A stretch of DNA of 54,278 bases, taken from NCBI RefSeq assembly GCF_000300335.1, contig NZ_AMRM01000028.1, positions 1-54,278 of the forward strand. Reading direction: 5' to 3'. This document shows, one piece after another, positions 34,508 through 44,228 of the stretch. Below the pieces are notes generated by a model. That model did no database searches. It saw nothing but the letters and a program-made list of their open reading frames with translations, and was not told the origin of the DNA. Position numbers and translations under genes: made by a program. How positions within the stretch are numbered: the first letter of the stretch is position 1; every line of letters begins with the position of its first letter. Source of the DNA: Nitratireductor pacificus pht-3B. Its GTDB lineage: Bacteria > Pseudomonadota > Alphaproteobacteria > Rhizobiales > Rhizobiaceae.

Positions 34508-36397
34508 ATGACAGAGTACGAAGGCATAGTTCCGGCGCTCGGCCGGGCGTTGGACAAACGCGGCTACAGCGCGCTGACCCAGGTGCAGAGGGCGGTTCTC
34601 GAGCTGGAGCCGAAGGGGGCGGACGCCCTCGTCTCGGCGCAGACCGGCTCGGGCAAGACCGTCGCCTTCGGCCTGGCGCTGGCCCCCAGCCTGCTCGGCG
34701 GCGAGGAGCGCTTCGGCCCGGCGGCCGCGCCGCTCGGCCTGGCCGTGGCACCGACGCGCGAACTGGCGCTGCAGGTCAAGCGCGAGCTGGACTGGCTCTA
34801 TGCGGAGACGGGGGCTGTGGTCGCCTCCTGCGTCGGCGGCATGGACATCCGCACGGAGCGCCGCGCGCTCGAACGCGGCGCGCACATCGTCGTCGGCACG
34901 CCCGGCCGCCTGTGCGACCATATCCGCCGCCATGCGCTCGACATGGGCGACCTGCGCGCCGTCGTGCTCGACGAGGCGGACGAGATGCTCGATCTCGGCT
35001 TCCGCGAGGATCTGGAGTTCATCCTCGACGCGGCGCCCGCCGAGCGGCGCACGCTGATGTTCTCGGCCACGGTCTCGCGCACCATCGCCAACCTGGCGAA
35101 AAACTATCAGCGCGACGCCGTGCGCATCACGACCGCCGCCGAGCAGAAGCAGCATGGCGACATCGATTATCGCGGCTTCCTGGTCGCGGCGCAGGAGCGC
35201 GAGAACGCCATCATCAACGTGCTGCGCTATTACGAGGCGAAGAACGCGCTGGTGTTCTGCAACACGCGCGCCACGGTCAACCACATGACGGCGCGCTTCA
35301 ACAATCGCGGTTTCTCCGTCGTCGCCCTGTCGGGCGAGCTCAGCCAGAACGAGCGCACGCATGCGCTGCAGGCGATGCGCGACGGGCGGGCGCGGGTCTG
35401 TGTCGCCACCGACGTGGCGGCGCGCGGCATCGATTTGCCGAACCTGGAACTGGTGGTCCACGCCGACCTGCCGACCAATGCCGAGACGCTGCTGCACCGC
35501 TCCGGCCGCACCGGCCGGGCGGGGCGCAAGGGCGTCAGCGCGCTGATCGTGCCGCAGAACGGCCGCCGCCGCGCCGAACGCCTGCTGCGCGACGCCAAGG
35601 TGCGGGTCGAATGGGGCAATCCGCCCTCCGCCGAGGCGGTGCTCCTGCGCGACGACGAGCGGCTGCTCGCCGATCCCAATCTCGGCGAGAAGGTGCATGA
35701 GGACGAAATCGATTTCGTTCGCCGGCTTCTCGGGGAATACGGAGCCGAGCAGGTGGCGGCGGCCTTCGTCCGCCTGCATCGCGGCAGGCTTTCGGCGCCC
35801 GAGGATCTGTCGGAGGTGGCCATCGAGGAGACCGGCGGGCGCGAGGAGCGCAAGCCGCGCCGCGAGGATTTTGCGGAAAGCGTCTGGTTCTCCCTTTCGG
35901 TCGGCCGCAGGCAGAATGCCGAGCCGCGCTGGCTCATCCCGCTCATGTGCCGCGCCGGCGACATCAGCAAGCGTGAGATCGGCTCGATCAGGATGCAGCA
36001 GGAGGAAACCTTCGTCGAGCTGGATGCGGCCAGCGCCGACCGGTTCGTCATGGCGATCGGTCCGCACGCCACGCTGGAGAACGGCATCCGTGCCACGCGT
36101 CTCGACGGCGCGCCCGATCTCGCGCCGTCGCGCCCTTATGCCAAGCCGCATGGCGGCAAGCCTTTCCGCCGTGACGACCGGCTGGGCGGCTATGACAAGC
36201 CGGCGGGCAAGCGCAAGTTCGCCGACAAGCCCCATGGCAAGGCAGGCGCCTCCCGCGACGGCGATGCGCCATCCGCGAAGCCGTGGGCGAAGGATGCCAA
36301 GCCCTGGGCGAAGAAGGACAAGAAAGCGGGCAAGCCCAAATTCGCCAAGCCGGCAGGCGCGGGTAAGAAGAAGCCGGCGCGCAAGCCGAAGGACTGA
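34508..36397 (+). CDS. DEAD-box RNA helicase with DbpA-type RNA-binding domain
   Basis: A 629-residue ATP-dependent RNA helicase. The motifs in order are AQTGSGKT (44-51), PTRELA (82-87), TPGR (131-134), DEAD (155-158), SAT (186-188) and HRSGRTGRAGRKG. The DbpA-like RNA-binding domain lies around 455-530 (VWFSLSVGRRQNAEPRWLI), and the last 85 residues are a Lys/Pro/Ala-rich disordered tail. It should act in ribosome assembly or RNA turnover, possibly at low temperature. ATG 34508 is used; the TTG one codon earlier is unlikely. It is a single gene. Confidence 0.92.
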   Translation: MTEYEGIVPALGRALDKRGYSALTQVQRAVLELEPKGADALVSAQTGSGKTVAFGLALAPSLLGGEERFGPAAAPLGLAVAPTRELALQVKRELDWLYAETGAVVASCVGGMDIRTERRALERGAHIVVGTPGRLCDHIRRHALDMGDLRAVVLDEADEMLDLGFREDLEFILDAAPAERRTLMFSATVSRTIANLAKNYQRDAVRITTAAEQKQHGDIDYRGFLVAAQERENAIINVLRYYEAKNALVFCNTRATVNHMTARFNNRGFSVVALSGELSQNERTHALQAMRDGRARVCVATDVAARGIDLPNLELVVHADLPTNAETLLHRSGRTGRAGRKGVSALIVPQNGRRRAERLLRDAKVRVEWGNPPSAEAVLLRDDERLLADPNLGEKVHEDEIDFVRRLLGEYGAEQVAAAFVRLHRGRLSAPEDLSEVAIEETGGREERKPRREDFAESVWFSLSVGRRQNAEPRWLIPLMCRAGDISKREIGSIRMQQEETFVELDAASADRFVMAIGPHATLENGIRATRLDGAPDLAPSRPYAKPHGGKPFRRDDRLGGYDKPAGKRKFADKPHGKAGASRDGDAPSAKPWAKDAKPWAKKDKKAGKPKFAKPAGAGKKKPARKPKD

Positions 36398-36482
36398 CCC
36401 GCGCGCGCCGCCCTGCGTCAGGCGGTGCGGCTCTCCTGCGCCAATCGAAAGCGCCGGGTGGCTGCTTCTAAAGCGTTTTGCA

Positions 36483-36502
36483 GTCAGGTGGGGTCACCTG
36501 AC
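36483..36502. repeat. Short hairpin GTCAGGTG/CACCTGAC
   Basis: Eight-base perfect arms around GGGT. It lies 80 bases after the helicase stop with no T-run, so it is more likely an intergenic repeat than a terminator. Confidence 0.4.
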
Positions 36503-36544
36503 GTCCGCATAAACGCGTAAAAACAAGGGAATAGACCCACTCCG

Positions 36545-36559
36545 CGTTTCAGTGAAACG
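36545..36559. repeat. Second copy of the CGTTTC-N3-GAAACG hairpin
   Basis: CGTTTC AGT GAAACG followed by TTGAAC, enclosed by GACCC/GGGTC outer arms. It matches the element at 9379-9393. Confidence 0.45.
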
Positions 36560-36624
36560 TTGAACGGGTCGAAGCCCTGGCCGATGATGGATGCTGCCGC
36601 CGGTTGCCGACAGGGAGAAGCGCG

Positions 36625-37386
36625 ATGGACGGACTTGCGGACAAGGTGGTGGTGGTCACCGGCGCCGGGCGCGGCCTTGGCGCGGCGTTCGCGCTGGCGT
36701 TCGCCGAGGCCGGATGCCGGCTCATCCTGTGCGGCAGGCGCATGGCGGACCTCGAGGCGGTGGCTCGCGCCGCGGCCCCGCTCGGCAAGCACGACCCGGA
36801 GCTGGTCATGCTCGATCTGGCCGATGCGTCCAGCGTGCGCGATGCCGTCAAGCGGATCGAGGCCCTGACGCCGCATGTCGATATCCTCGTCAACAACGGC
36901 GCGATGTGGCTCGAGGCCAGCGCGGAACCCTATGACGACGCGGCGGTTCTCGGGGTGATCAATGCCGCCGTGACCGGCACCTTCCTCCTGACCCAGGGTC
37001 TTCGTCCCCTGCTGAACGCTTCGACCACGCCGGATGTGGTGACCATCGGTTCGATCAGCGGCCTGACGAATGCGGTCCTTCAATCAGTGTCCGTGCCGTT
37101 CTACGCGGCCAAGCGGGCGCAGGTGGCGCTGGCCGACGGCTTTGCCCAGACCTTCGCCGGCACGGCGATCCGCTCGATCCTCGTCAATCCTCCCTATCTG
37201 GACGATGTCCGGCCGGACCAGCCCGATTGGCAGGCGGCCGGGCACCGGCGGAAGGGAGAGGGCGGCACGAACCGGGACGTGGTCGAAGCCGTGGTCTTCG
37301 CGGTCACGCGGCCGCGCAGCGTCTCGCTGACCATCGACATCGGTTCCGATGATGGCGGCTTGTTCCCCTATCCACCCGCCGGTTGA
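36625..37386 (+). CDS. SDR-family NAD(P)-dependent oxidoreductase
   Basis: A 253-residue classical short-chain dehydrogenase. The cofactor loop TGAGRGLG is at 12-19, NNGA at 90-93, the catalytic serine in IGSISG (143 or 145) and Tyr160-x3-Lys163 in FYAAKRAQ. ATG 36625 with GGGAGAA before it is preferred over TTG 36604. The substrate is unknown. The segment after the YxxxK motif is somewhat short on hydrophobic residues, suggesting a polar substrate, but this is weak. Confidence 0.85.
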   Translation: MDGLADKVVVVTGAGRGLGAAFALAFAEAGCRLILCGRRMADLEAVARAAAPLGKHDPELVMLDLADASSVRDAVKRIEALTPHVDILVNNGAMWLEASAEPYDDAAVLGVINAAVTGTFLLTQGLRPLLNASTTPDVVTIGSISGLTNAVLQSVSVPFYAAKRAQVALADGFAQTFAGTAIRSILVNPPYLDDVRPDQPDWQAAGHRRKGEGGTNRDVVEAVVFAVTRPRSVSLTIDIGSDDGGLFPYPPAG

Positions 37387-37586
37387 GCCGCGTGGCCGGA
37401 GAGGCCGGCGCGCGCATGTTGCACCGCGGTGCGAAATCGGGTTACACAGCGCGCATCCATCCTGGACCCGGTGAAAATCCGGGTGGCTCCGCCGGCCGCT
37501 GATCCGCCGGTCAATCCTTCTGCATCCTGCCTTGCCCGCCGGCCCGATGATCTCGAGCGGTGGGAAAGCCATGTTTCCGGACGGTC

Positions 37587-39071
37587 ATGTTCTCACTTTC
37601 CCACTATCGCGACCAATGGTTCGGCAATGTCCGCGCCGATCTCCTGTCGGGCCTCGTCGTCGCCCTGGCGCTCATTCCCGAAGCCATTGCCTTTTCCATC
37701 ATCGCCGGCGTCGATCCGAAGGTCGGGCTCTACGCCTCCTTCTCCATCGCCGTCATCACGGCCATCGCCGGCGGCCGGCCGGGCATGATCTCCGCCGCCA
37801 CCGCCGCCACGGCGGTGCTGATGGTGACGCTGGTGAAGGAGCACGGCCTGCAATATCTGCTGGCCGCCACCGTGCTTGCCGGCCTCCTGCAGATCGGCGC
37901 CGGCCTTCTGCGGCTCGGCCATCTCATGCGCTTCGTTTCGCGCTCGGTGATGACCGGCTTCGTCAACGCGCTGGCGATCCTGATCTTCATGGCGCAGCTG
38001 CCGGAGCTGATCGGCGTGCCGAACCTCACCTATGTCATGGTCGCCGCCGGGCTTGCCATCATCTACCTGTTCCCGCGCCTGACGAAGGCCGTGCCGTCGC
38101 CGCTCATCTGCATCATCGTGCTGACGGCGGTGTCCATCGGCTTCGGCCTCGACGTGCGCACGGTCGGCGACATGGGCGAACTGCCCTCCACCTTCCCGGT
38201 GTTCCTCATCCCGGACATTCCGCTCGATCTGGAGACGCTCAGGATCATCCTGCCCTATTCGGCGGCGGTGGCGGCGGTCGGCCTGCTGGAATCGCTGATG
38301 ACGGCCTCCCTGGTCGACGAACTGACCGACACGAAGAGCGACAAGAACCGGGAATGCATCGGTCAGGGCCTCGCCAATACGGCGACCGGCTTCATCGGCG
38401 GCATGGCGGGCTGCGCCATGATCGGCCAGTCGATGATCAATGTGAAATCCGGCGGGCGGGGGCGGCTTTCCTGCTTTGTCGCCGGCGTCTTTCTCCTGTT
38501 CATGATCGTGCTTCTGGGCGACTGGGTGCGCCAGATCCCCATGCCGGCGCTCGTCGCCATCATGATCATGGTGTCCATCGGCACCTTCTCCTGGTCGTCG
38601 ATCAGAAGCCTGCGCGAGCATCCGCTGTCGTCCTCCGTGGTGATGGTGGCGACGGTGGTCTGCGTGGTCTTTACCCACAATCTCGCCATCGGCGTCCTGG
38701 TCGGCGTCCTGCTCTCCGGCATCTTCTTCGCCGGCAAGATCGCGCAGATCTTCCGTGTCACCTCGACCCTTTCGGAGGATGGCCGCAAGCGCACCTACCG
38801 CGTCGAGGGCCAGCTTTTCTTCGCCTCGGTCGAGGACTTCAACACGGCATTCGACTTCCATGAAGCGCTCGACCGGGTGGTCATCGACGTTTCGCGCGCG
38901 CATATCTGGGACATCTCCAGCGTCGGCGCGCTTGACATGATCGTGCTGAAGTTCCGCCGCGACGGGGCCGAGGTGGAGATCATCGGCATGAACGAGGCGA
39001 GCGAGACCATCGTCGACAGGCTCGGCATTCACGACAAGCCGGGCGCGCTCGAGAAGCTGATGGGGCATTAG
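37587..39071 (+). CDS. SulP-family inorganic anion transporter
   Basis: A 494-residue membrane protein. The SulP transmembrane domain covers residues 1-385 ([35 protein letters not shown]), with a C-terminal STAS domain from about 400 ([20 protein letters not shown]). It imports sulfate, bicarbonate or another small anion; the substrate is not determined. I use ATG 37587 ([14 protein letters not shown]), which is the family's usual N-terminus, not GTG 37560. The universal stress protein gene follows after 9 bases, a pairing seen elsewhere with SulP proteins. Confidence 0.88.
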   Translation: MFSLSHYRDQWFGNVRADLLSGLVVALALIPEAIAFSIIAGVDPKVGLYASFSIAVITAIAGGRPGMISAATAATAVLMVTLVKEHGLQYLLAATVLAGLLQIGAGLLRLGHLMRFVSRSVMTGFVNALAILIFMAQLPELIGVPNLTYVMVAAGLAIIYLFPRLTKAVPSPLICIIVLTAVSIGFGLDVRTVGDMGELPSTFPVFLIPDIPLDLETLRIILPYSAAVAAVGLLESLMTASLVDELTDTKSDKNRECIGQGLANTATGFIGGMAGCAMIGQSMINVKSGGRGRLSCFVAGVFLLFMIVLLGDWVRQIPMPALVAIMIMVSIGTFSWSSIRSLREHPLSSSVVMVATVVCVVFTHNLAIGVLVGVLLSGIFFAGKIAQIFRVTSTLSEDGRKRTYRVEGQLFFASVEDFNTAFDFHEALDRVVIDVSRAHIWDISSVGALDMIVLKFRRDGAEVEIIGMNEASETIVDRLGIHDKPGALEKLMGH

Positions 39072-39080
39072 GGGAAAAAG

Positions 39081-39935
39081 ATGTCAAAGATCACCGCATT
39101 CATCGATGGTTCCGTCTATTCGCAGAGCGTGTGCCAGCATGCGGCCTGGATCGCGGGCAGGCTCGATGCCTCCGTCGAGCTTCTCCATGTGCTCGGCCGT
39201 CGCGAGACAGGCAGCGTGCCATCCGATCTTTCGGGCAGCATCGCGCTCGGCGCCCGGTCGGCGCTCCTGAAGGAACTCGCCGATCTCGACGAGAGCCGCG
39301 CCCGCCTCGCCATGAAGCGCGGCCGCGCCATCCTGGAGGACGGTGAGGCTGCCGTGCGGGCGGCCGGCGTCGCGGCGGTCTCGGGCCGCCTGCGCCACGG
39401 CGACGTGGTCGAGACGGTCGCCGAGGTGGAGCCTGATTCCGACCTCCTGGTGATCGGCAAGCGCGGCGAGGCGGCGGATTTCGCAAAGCTGCATCTGGGG
39501 TCCAATCTGGAGCGCGTCGTGCGCGCCAGCCGCAAGCCGGTCTTCGTCGCCGCCCGCGCCTTCAGGCCCGTCGAGAAGGTGCTCGTCGCGTTCGATGGTG
39601 GGCCAAGCAGCATGAAGGCGGTCGACGCCATGTTCCGCTCGCCCCTGTTTGCCGGTCTCGCCGTCACGCTGCTGACGGTCGGGGCGGACGGCACCGAGGC
39701 GCGCAACCGGCTTGCCGGCGCCGAGGCCATGCTGCGCGGCAGCGGCATCGACGCGCGGAGCGAGATCGCGCCGGGCCATCCCGAAACTGTCATCGCCGAG
39801 CGCGTCGAGAACGAGGGTTTCGGGCTTCTGGTGATGGGCGCTTACGGCCACACGCGCATGCGCAATCTAATCATCGGCTCGACGACGACCGAGATGCTGC
39901 GCTCCTGCAAGATTCCGGTGATGCTGTTCCGCTAG
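39081..39935 (+). CDS. Universal stress protein, two-domain
   Basis: A 284-residue cytoplasmic protein with two tandem Usp domains (residues 1-150 and 165-284). The second keeps the ATP-binding type motif GAYGHTRMRNLIIGS near the end. The first has GKRGEAADFAKLHLGSNLERV, a similar loop. Tandem UspA proteins are linked to stress or transport control. The tight spacing to the SulP gene suggests it regulates or responds to that transporter. Confidence 0.87.
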   Translation: MSKITAFIDGSVYSQSVCQHAAWIAGRLDASVELLHVLGRRETGSVPSDLSGSIALGARSALLKELADLDESRARLAMKRGRAILEDGEAAVRAAGVAAVSGRLRHGDVVETVAEVEPDSDLLVIGKRGEAADFAKLHLGSNLERVVRASRKPVFVAARAFRPVEKVLVAFDGGPSSMKAVDAMFRSPLFAGLAVTLLTVGADGTEARNRLAGAEAMLRGSGIDARSEIAPGHPETVIAERVENEGFGLLVMGAYGHTRMRNLIIGSTTTEMLRSCKIPVMLFR

Positions 39936-40020
39936 ATTTTCCGGGCAGCGTCGGCTCTTTTCAGCGCCGCGTCTGCCGTGCCATGAATGACAGACACCAT
40001 CGCAAGGAAAGGCGCGAGCC

Positions 40021-41187
40021 ATGGCCGAAACCTTCGTCATCGCCCAGGGCGGCGGTCCCACCGCCGTCATCAACCAGACCGTCGTCGGCGCGACGCTCGA
40101 GGCCATGAAACGCTATCCCGGCTGCCGGGTGCTCGGCGCGCTGCACGGCGTGCGCGGCATTCGCGACGGGCGTTTCGTCACCCTGTCCGATCTCACCGAG
40201 ACCGAGCTTCGGCGCATCGCCGCCACGCCAGGCGCAGCACTCGGCTCGACCCGCGACAAGCCGGACGCGGCCTATTGCGAGAAGATCATGAAGGGCTTGA
40301 GGGCTGTCGGCGCCGACGCCTTCGTCAACATCGGCGGCAACGACACCTCCGGCACGCAGGCCATCCTGCGCGATGCGTCGGGCGGCGGCATGACCTTCAT
40401 GCACGCGCCGAAGACCATCGACAACGACCTGATGGAGAACGACCACACGCCGGGCTTCATCTCGGCGGGTGAGATGGTGGCCGGCGCGTTCCTTAGCGTC
40501 GATCTCGATTTCCGCGCCCTGCCGGGCGTCTATGTCGGCATCGTCATGGGCCGGCATGCGGGGTTCCTGACCGCCGCGGCCGCCGCCTGGAGGCTCGACG
40601 AGGAGAGCGGCCCGCATCTCGTCTATGTGCCGGAGCGGGCCTTCGAGCGCGCCCGCTTCATCGAGGACGTGAAGGCCACGCTGGCGCGGCACGGGCGCTG
40701 CCTTGTCGCCATGTCGGAGGGCGTGTCCGATGCCGAGGGCCGTTCGCTGGTCGAGACGCTGGTGCCGGCCGAGATGCAGGAGCGCGACGCGCATGGCAAC
40801 ATCAAGCTTTCCGGCACCGATCTCGGCCAGGCCATCGAGCGCATCCTGGCGGAGGATCTTGCGGGGCAACGGGCGCGCGTCGACACGTTCGGCTATCTGC
40901 CGCGCGGCAACATCGCCACGATCAGCGAGACCGATGCCCGCGAGGCTTTCGATGCCGGCGCCTTCGCGGTTGCCTCAGTGGAGAAGGGCGACGGCTCCGT
41001 CGCGTTGCAGTTCGATGGCGGGCAGACCGTCTGCCGGCTGGTCGAGCTGGACGCGGTGGCCGGCAAGACGCGGCACATGCCGGACGATTATTTGCTGGCC
41101 GGCGAGAACCGTCTCTCCGCCGCGGGGCTGGCCTATCTGGACCGGCTCCTGCCGCGCCGCTATGACCCGGCGAAGCCGTTCGTGTAG
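40021..41187 (+). CDS. pfp: Pyrophosphate-type 6-phosphofructokinase
   Basis: A 388-residue phosphofructokinase. The phosphoryl-donor site GGND is at 105-108 and PKTIDND at 130-136; a Lys in this place (PKTIDND, where ATP enzymes have PGTIDND) indicates PPi use. MGRHAGFL binds fructose 6-phosphate. Most rhizobia lack ATP-PfkA, so this enzyme probably gives reversible, PPi-linked glycolysis or gluconeogenesis. It ends 13 bases from a convergent serine hydrolase. Confidence 0.88.
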   Translation: MAETFVIAQGGGPTAVINQTVVGATLEAMKRYPGCRVLGALHGVRGIRDGRFVTLSDLTETELRRIAATPGAALGSTRDKPDAAYCEKIMKGLRAVGADAFVNIGGNDTSGTQAILRDASGGGMTFMHAPKTIDNDLMENDHTPGFISAGEMVAGAFLSVDLDFRALPGVYVGIVMGRHAGFLTAAAAAWRLDEESGPHLVYVPERAFERARFIEDVKATLARHGRCLVAMSEGVSDAEGRSLVETLVPAEMQERDAHGNIKLSGTDLGQAIERILAEDLAGQRARVDTFGYLPRGNIATISETDAREAFDAGAFAVASVEKGDGSVALQFDGGQTVCRLVELDAVAGKTRHMPDDYLLAGENRLSAAGLAYLDRLLPRRYDPAKPFV

Positions 41188-41200
41188 CGGAAGCCCGCAA

Positions 41201-42766
41201 CTAGCGCCGGACGAACGTGCCGTCCTGCTCCTGGTCAAAGTACTCCACCGTGACGCGGCCTGGCGCGGCTTCCTTTTCGAACGCGAACAGAACCGACGAG
41301 ATGGAGCCTTCCGTCGCGTTCTCGTTGCTCGGCCGGAAGACGAACTCGTCGCCGTCCCAGTGCTCCAGGGCGAACGCGCTTGTCGCGCCCGCCACCTTCA
41401 TGACCAGTGCGCCGCCGGTCTCCTCGACCAGCAAATCGCCGTAATAGGCATTGGCGAAAGTGCCGGCATAGTCGGCGAGCGGTCTTGAAGGCCGGGGATC
41501 GGCGGGCGGCGCCTTGCCGACATACCGGCCGAAGGGCGCCAGCAGCGGCTTCATCAGCGCGCCGTACATGGTCAGCCAGTCGCGGCGGACATTTCCATAC
41601 TGCACCAGGTCGGCGAAGCTCATGCCGATGGCCTCGACGGCGCCGATCGGCGCGGCGTTGCTCAGGATCACGATGCCGATGTCGGCCGAGGGGATCATCA
41701 CCACATTGGTGGCCGCGCCGAGGGCGAAGGCGCCCGAATGGCTGAGCATCACCCGGCCGGCCGGCGAGGTGCCGACGCCGAACCCGTATCCGTAGAAGCT
41801 GGCGCGCGCGTCCGCCGCGTAGGGCCTGCCCGAGACCGATTGCGGGCCGATGGCCGCGAGCAGCGCGTCTTCCTCGATCAGGCGGCGGCCTTCATAGGCG
41901 CCCATGCCGAGGATGAGGCGCATCCATTTCGCCATGTCCGCGACGCTGGCGCTGACGCCGCCGGCCGGCGACTGGGCGTCCGGCTTGCGCTGGTAGAGCG
42001 CCCGCCATGCGCCGTCGGAGCGCACATGCCCGTGGACGCGGTTGTCGCGCGCCAGAAAATCCTCCAGCCGCGACGAGGCGCTGGTCATGCCGAGCGGCCC
42101 GTAGAGCGCGTCCCCGCTGAGCGTCGCCCAGTCCTTGCCGGCGACGGCGGCCACCGCTTCCGCAGCCGCCGTGAGGCCGAAATTCGTATAGGCATAGTGC
42201 GTGCGGAAGCCATCGAGCCTGGAATGACGCAGGCGCTCGAGAATCACTCGCTGCGGGAAGCCCAGATCCTCCAGGTCGTCGCCGGCATGGTCCGGCAAGC
42301 CCGAGCGATGGGCGTAAAGATCGCCGATGGTCAGCATCGCCGTGGCGTTCGGGTCGGCGAGCGTGAACCAGGGCATGACGTCCTTCATCGGCGTGTCCCA
42401 GCCGATGCCGCCTTCGCCCACCTGCTGCGCCACCACCGTCGCGCCGACCGGCTTCGACAGCGAGGCGAGCTGGAAGACCGTGTCCGCGTCGACCGCGGCC
42501 GTCTCGCCCGCCCTTCGCACGCCATAGCCCTTCTGCAGAAGCACGGCGTCCCGGCTCACCACCGCGACGGCGATGCCGGGAATGCCCGTCTCCCGCATGA
42601 CGCGTTCGACGATGGCATCGACCTCGGCCACGGCCTTGTCGATCTGCCCGTCCGGAATGGCGATGCCCGCGGTTTGCGGCGGGGGCGGCAGGTCGGGGAA
42701 ATGCTGGGCGGCGGCGGGCGCCGCGAAGCCCAGAGCGGCCAGCAGAAAGAGGATGCGGTGCGGCAT
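41201..42766 (-). CDS. Secreted serine hydrolase of the beta-lactamase/PBP4* family
   Basis: A 521-residue class C-like serine hydrolase. The signal peptide is residues 1-20 (ending APAAA). The nucleophile motif SLSK is at 102-105 and YTN at 193-195; HSG in VMLSHSGAF supplies the third box. A C-terminal lipocalin-like domain (last 110 residues) is typical of this group. Members cleave D-amino peptides or esters; beta-lactam hydrolysis is not implied. ATG 42766 has GGAGG just before it; the open frame runs 222 bases further upstream, but that part overlaps the next gene's end and is not coding. Confidence 0.85.
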   Translation of the reverse strand: MPHRILFLLAALGFAAPAAAQHFPDLPPPPQTAGIAIPDGQIDKAVAEVDAIVERVMRETGIPGIAVAVVSRDAVLLQKGYGVRRAGETAAVDADTVFQLASLSKPVGATVVAQQVGEGGIGWDTPMKDVMPWFTLADPNATAMLTIGDLYAHRSGLPDHAGDDLEDLGFPQRVILERLRHSRLDGFRTHYAYTNFGLTAAAEAVAAVAGKDWATLSGDALYGPLGMTSASSRLEDFLARDNRVHGHVRSDGAWRALYQRKPDAQSPAGGVSASVADMAKWMRLILGMGAYEGRRLIEEDALLAAIGPQSVSGRPYAADARASFYGYGFGVGTSPAGRVMLSHSGAFALGAATNVVMIPSADIGIVILSNAAPIGAVEAIGMSFADLVQYGNVRRDWLTMYGALMKPLLAPFGRYVGKAPPADPRPSRPLADYAGTFANAYYGDLLVEETGGALVMKVAGATSAFALEHWDGDEFVFRPSNENATEGSISSVLFAFEKEAAPGRVTVEYFDQEQDGTFVRR

Positions 42767-42888
42767 GAGGTGGCCTCCGGCGATCGTGCGTTCGGTCCTT
42801 TGTCGGCCAAAGACCCTAACGAAGCACGAATCGCCGGCCGGAAAGGTCGCCGCCGCTTCCTCCCGCTCATCCCGTGAGAGCGGTTTCC

Positions 42889-43440
42889 TCAGCTCCGCTC
42901 GGCGAGCGCCTTGATGCCTTCGAGCCAGCTGCGGATGCGCGAGCGGAGCTCGTCGTCGTCGATCTGCGGCGCGACCGTCGGCGCCCACAGCGATTCCCGG
43001 CAGAGGATGCGCGTGCCGCCGGCGCCGTCCGGTTCGAACCGGTATTCATGGGCCATCACCAGCCCGGGCAGGGAGGTGGTCCAGGTGAGCTTCCGGCCCG
43101 GCTCGACGACGCCGAACTTCGACGTCAGGCGCACGCCCGAGGTCGACCAGGTGAAGACGGCGTCGGGCGACGCCTCGGGGTCTCCCGCAACGTCGCCTAT
43201 GTCGGAGCGGATCGACGGCCAGTTCCGCACGTCGCTCAGCACCGACCAGACCTTGGCGGGCGGCGCGGCGATGGTGATCTCGCCGCTCGCCTGGACGGGC
43301 GCCGAGGGATCGACGCTGCCGTTGCGGACATGGCGCTGGTGCACGGCGTCGCGGCCGGGATCGACCGGCGGCGCCTCGTCGGCAACGGCGGGGGCGACGC
43401 TCATCATCAGGGCCAGCAGGCTAATTCTTGTTCGTTTCAT
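42889..43440 (-). CDS. Secreted SRPBCC (START-like) protein
   Basis: A 183-residue protein with a signal peptide (MKRTRISLLALMMSVAPAVA) and a polyketide-cyclase/START-type ligand-binding fold from about residue 50 (SGEITIAAPPAKVWSVLSDVRNW; EPDGAGGTRILCRESL). SRPBCC proteins bind hydrophobic ligands or catalyse simple reactions; no function is known here. The ATG at 43440 lies 20 bases inside the end of the upstream DHFR-like gene, so the two are translationally coupled. Confidence 0.75.
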   Translation of the reverse strand: MKRTRISLLALMMSVAPAVADEAPPVDPGRDAVHQRHVRNGSVDPSAPVQASGEITIAAPPAKVWSVLSDVRNWPSIRSDIGDVAGDPEASPDAVFTWSTSGVRLTSKFGVVEPGRKLTWTTSLPGLVMAHEYRFEPDGAGGTRILCRESLWAPTVAPQIDDDELRSRIRSWLEGIKALAERS

Positions 43441-43996
43441 AGCGCAGCAGCACGATCCCGTCGTTGAACGTCCGGCATTCGGCGAGGCCGAGCATGGTCG
43501 CCGTTCCATCCGGGAAAAGCCGGATGCCGCGACCGAGGACCGTCGGGTAGACCATCAGCCGGAACTCGTCGATCAGCCCGTGCGGCATCAGCGCGTGGAC
43601 CACCGATGCGCTGCCGAAGATCAGGATGTCGCCGTCCTGCTTCTCCTTCAGATCGCGGGTCGCGTCCGCCAGATCGCCCGACAGCAGCGACGTGTTGTTC
43701 CATTCGGGCTTGCCGATGGTCGTCGAGGCCAGATATTTCGGCAGGCTGTTCATCCGGCGCGCATAGCCCGCCTCGTCGTCGACGGTGGGCCAGACGGCAG
43801 CGAAGCCGTCATAGGTCTTGCGGCCGTAGATCATGGCCTGGGCGCTCATCAGCTCCTCGTGCTTGAAGGCGTCGCCCTCCGGGCCGCGCGTGAAGGGGCC
43901 GGTCCAGTCGCCGAGCCCCGAATCCTCCATGCCGACGGGATCCTCGATGACGCCGTCGAGGGACATGTATTGCGTGACGATGATCTTTCCGGACAT
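43421..43996 (-). CDS. Dihydrofolate-reductase-like (RibD C-terminal domain) protein
   Basis: A 191-residue protein of the RibD-C/DHFR-like family: IIVTQYMSLDGVIEDP at the N-terminus, MIYGRKTYDGFAAVW, DILIFGSASVVHALMPHGLIDE near 130-150 and VYPTVLGRGIRLFPDG. These small proteins are widespread and usually of unknown substrate; they are not the folate enzyme. ATG 43996 has GGAAAGG upstream. It leads a two-gene unit with the SRPBCC protein. Confidence 0.83.
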   Translation of the reverse strand: MSGKIIVTQYMSLDGVIEDPVGMEDSGLGDWTGPFTRGPEGDAFKHEELMSAQAMIYGRKTYDGFAAVWPTVDDEAGYARRMNSLPKYLASTTIGKPEWNNTSLLSGDLADATRDLKEKQDGDILIFGSASVVHALMPHGLIDEFRLMVYPTVLGRGIRLFPDGTATMLGLAECRTFNDGIVLLRYETNKN

Positions 43997-44228
43997 GGGA
44001 ACCTTTCCGCACGGCTTGCCGCCGGGCTGAGCGAGATTGAACATCAGCGGGTCCGCTGTCTCTGCAAGACGGTCGAGGCCGCTTCCGTCCGACAGGCGAG
44101 TTGCGATCCTCGACGTCTTTTCCGGAGATCCACCGACCGCGCATGACGGCGGGCGGAGCCTGATGCATGCGGCGGCGGCAGGCAATTACCAGCAGGGTAG
44201 TGGCGGGAGCGCGCCCGGTTGGGGGTGG

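Noticed and set aside
37387-37586. Riboswitch before the SulP gene (for example fluoride or SAM type)
   Set aside because: Only simple hairpins are seen (GCACCGCGGTGC; ACCCGG/CCGGGT at 37466-37484) and no conserved riboswitch core.
42767-42988. Longer N-terminus for the serine hydrolase
   Set aside because: The extension is Arg/Ala-rich, overlaps the SRPBCC gene end in another frame and hides a clear signal peptide preceded by GGAGG at the ATG at 42766.
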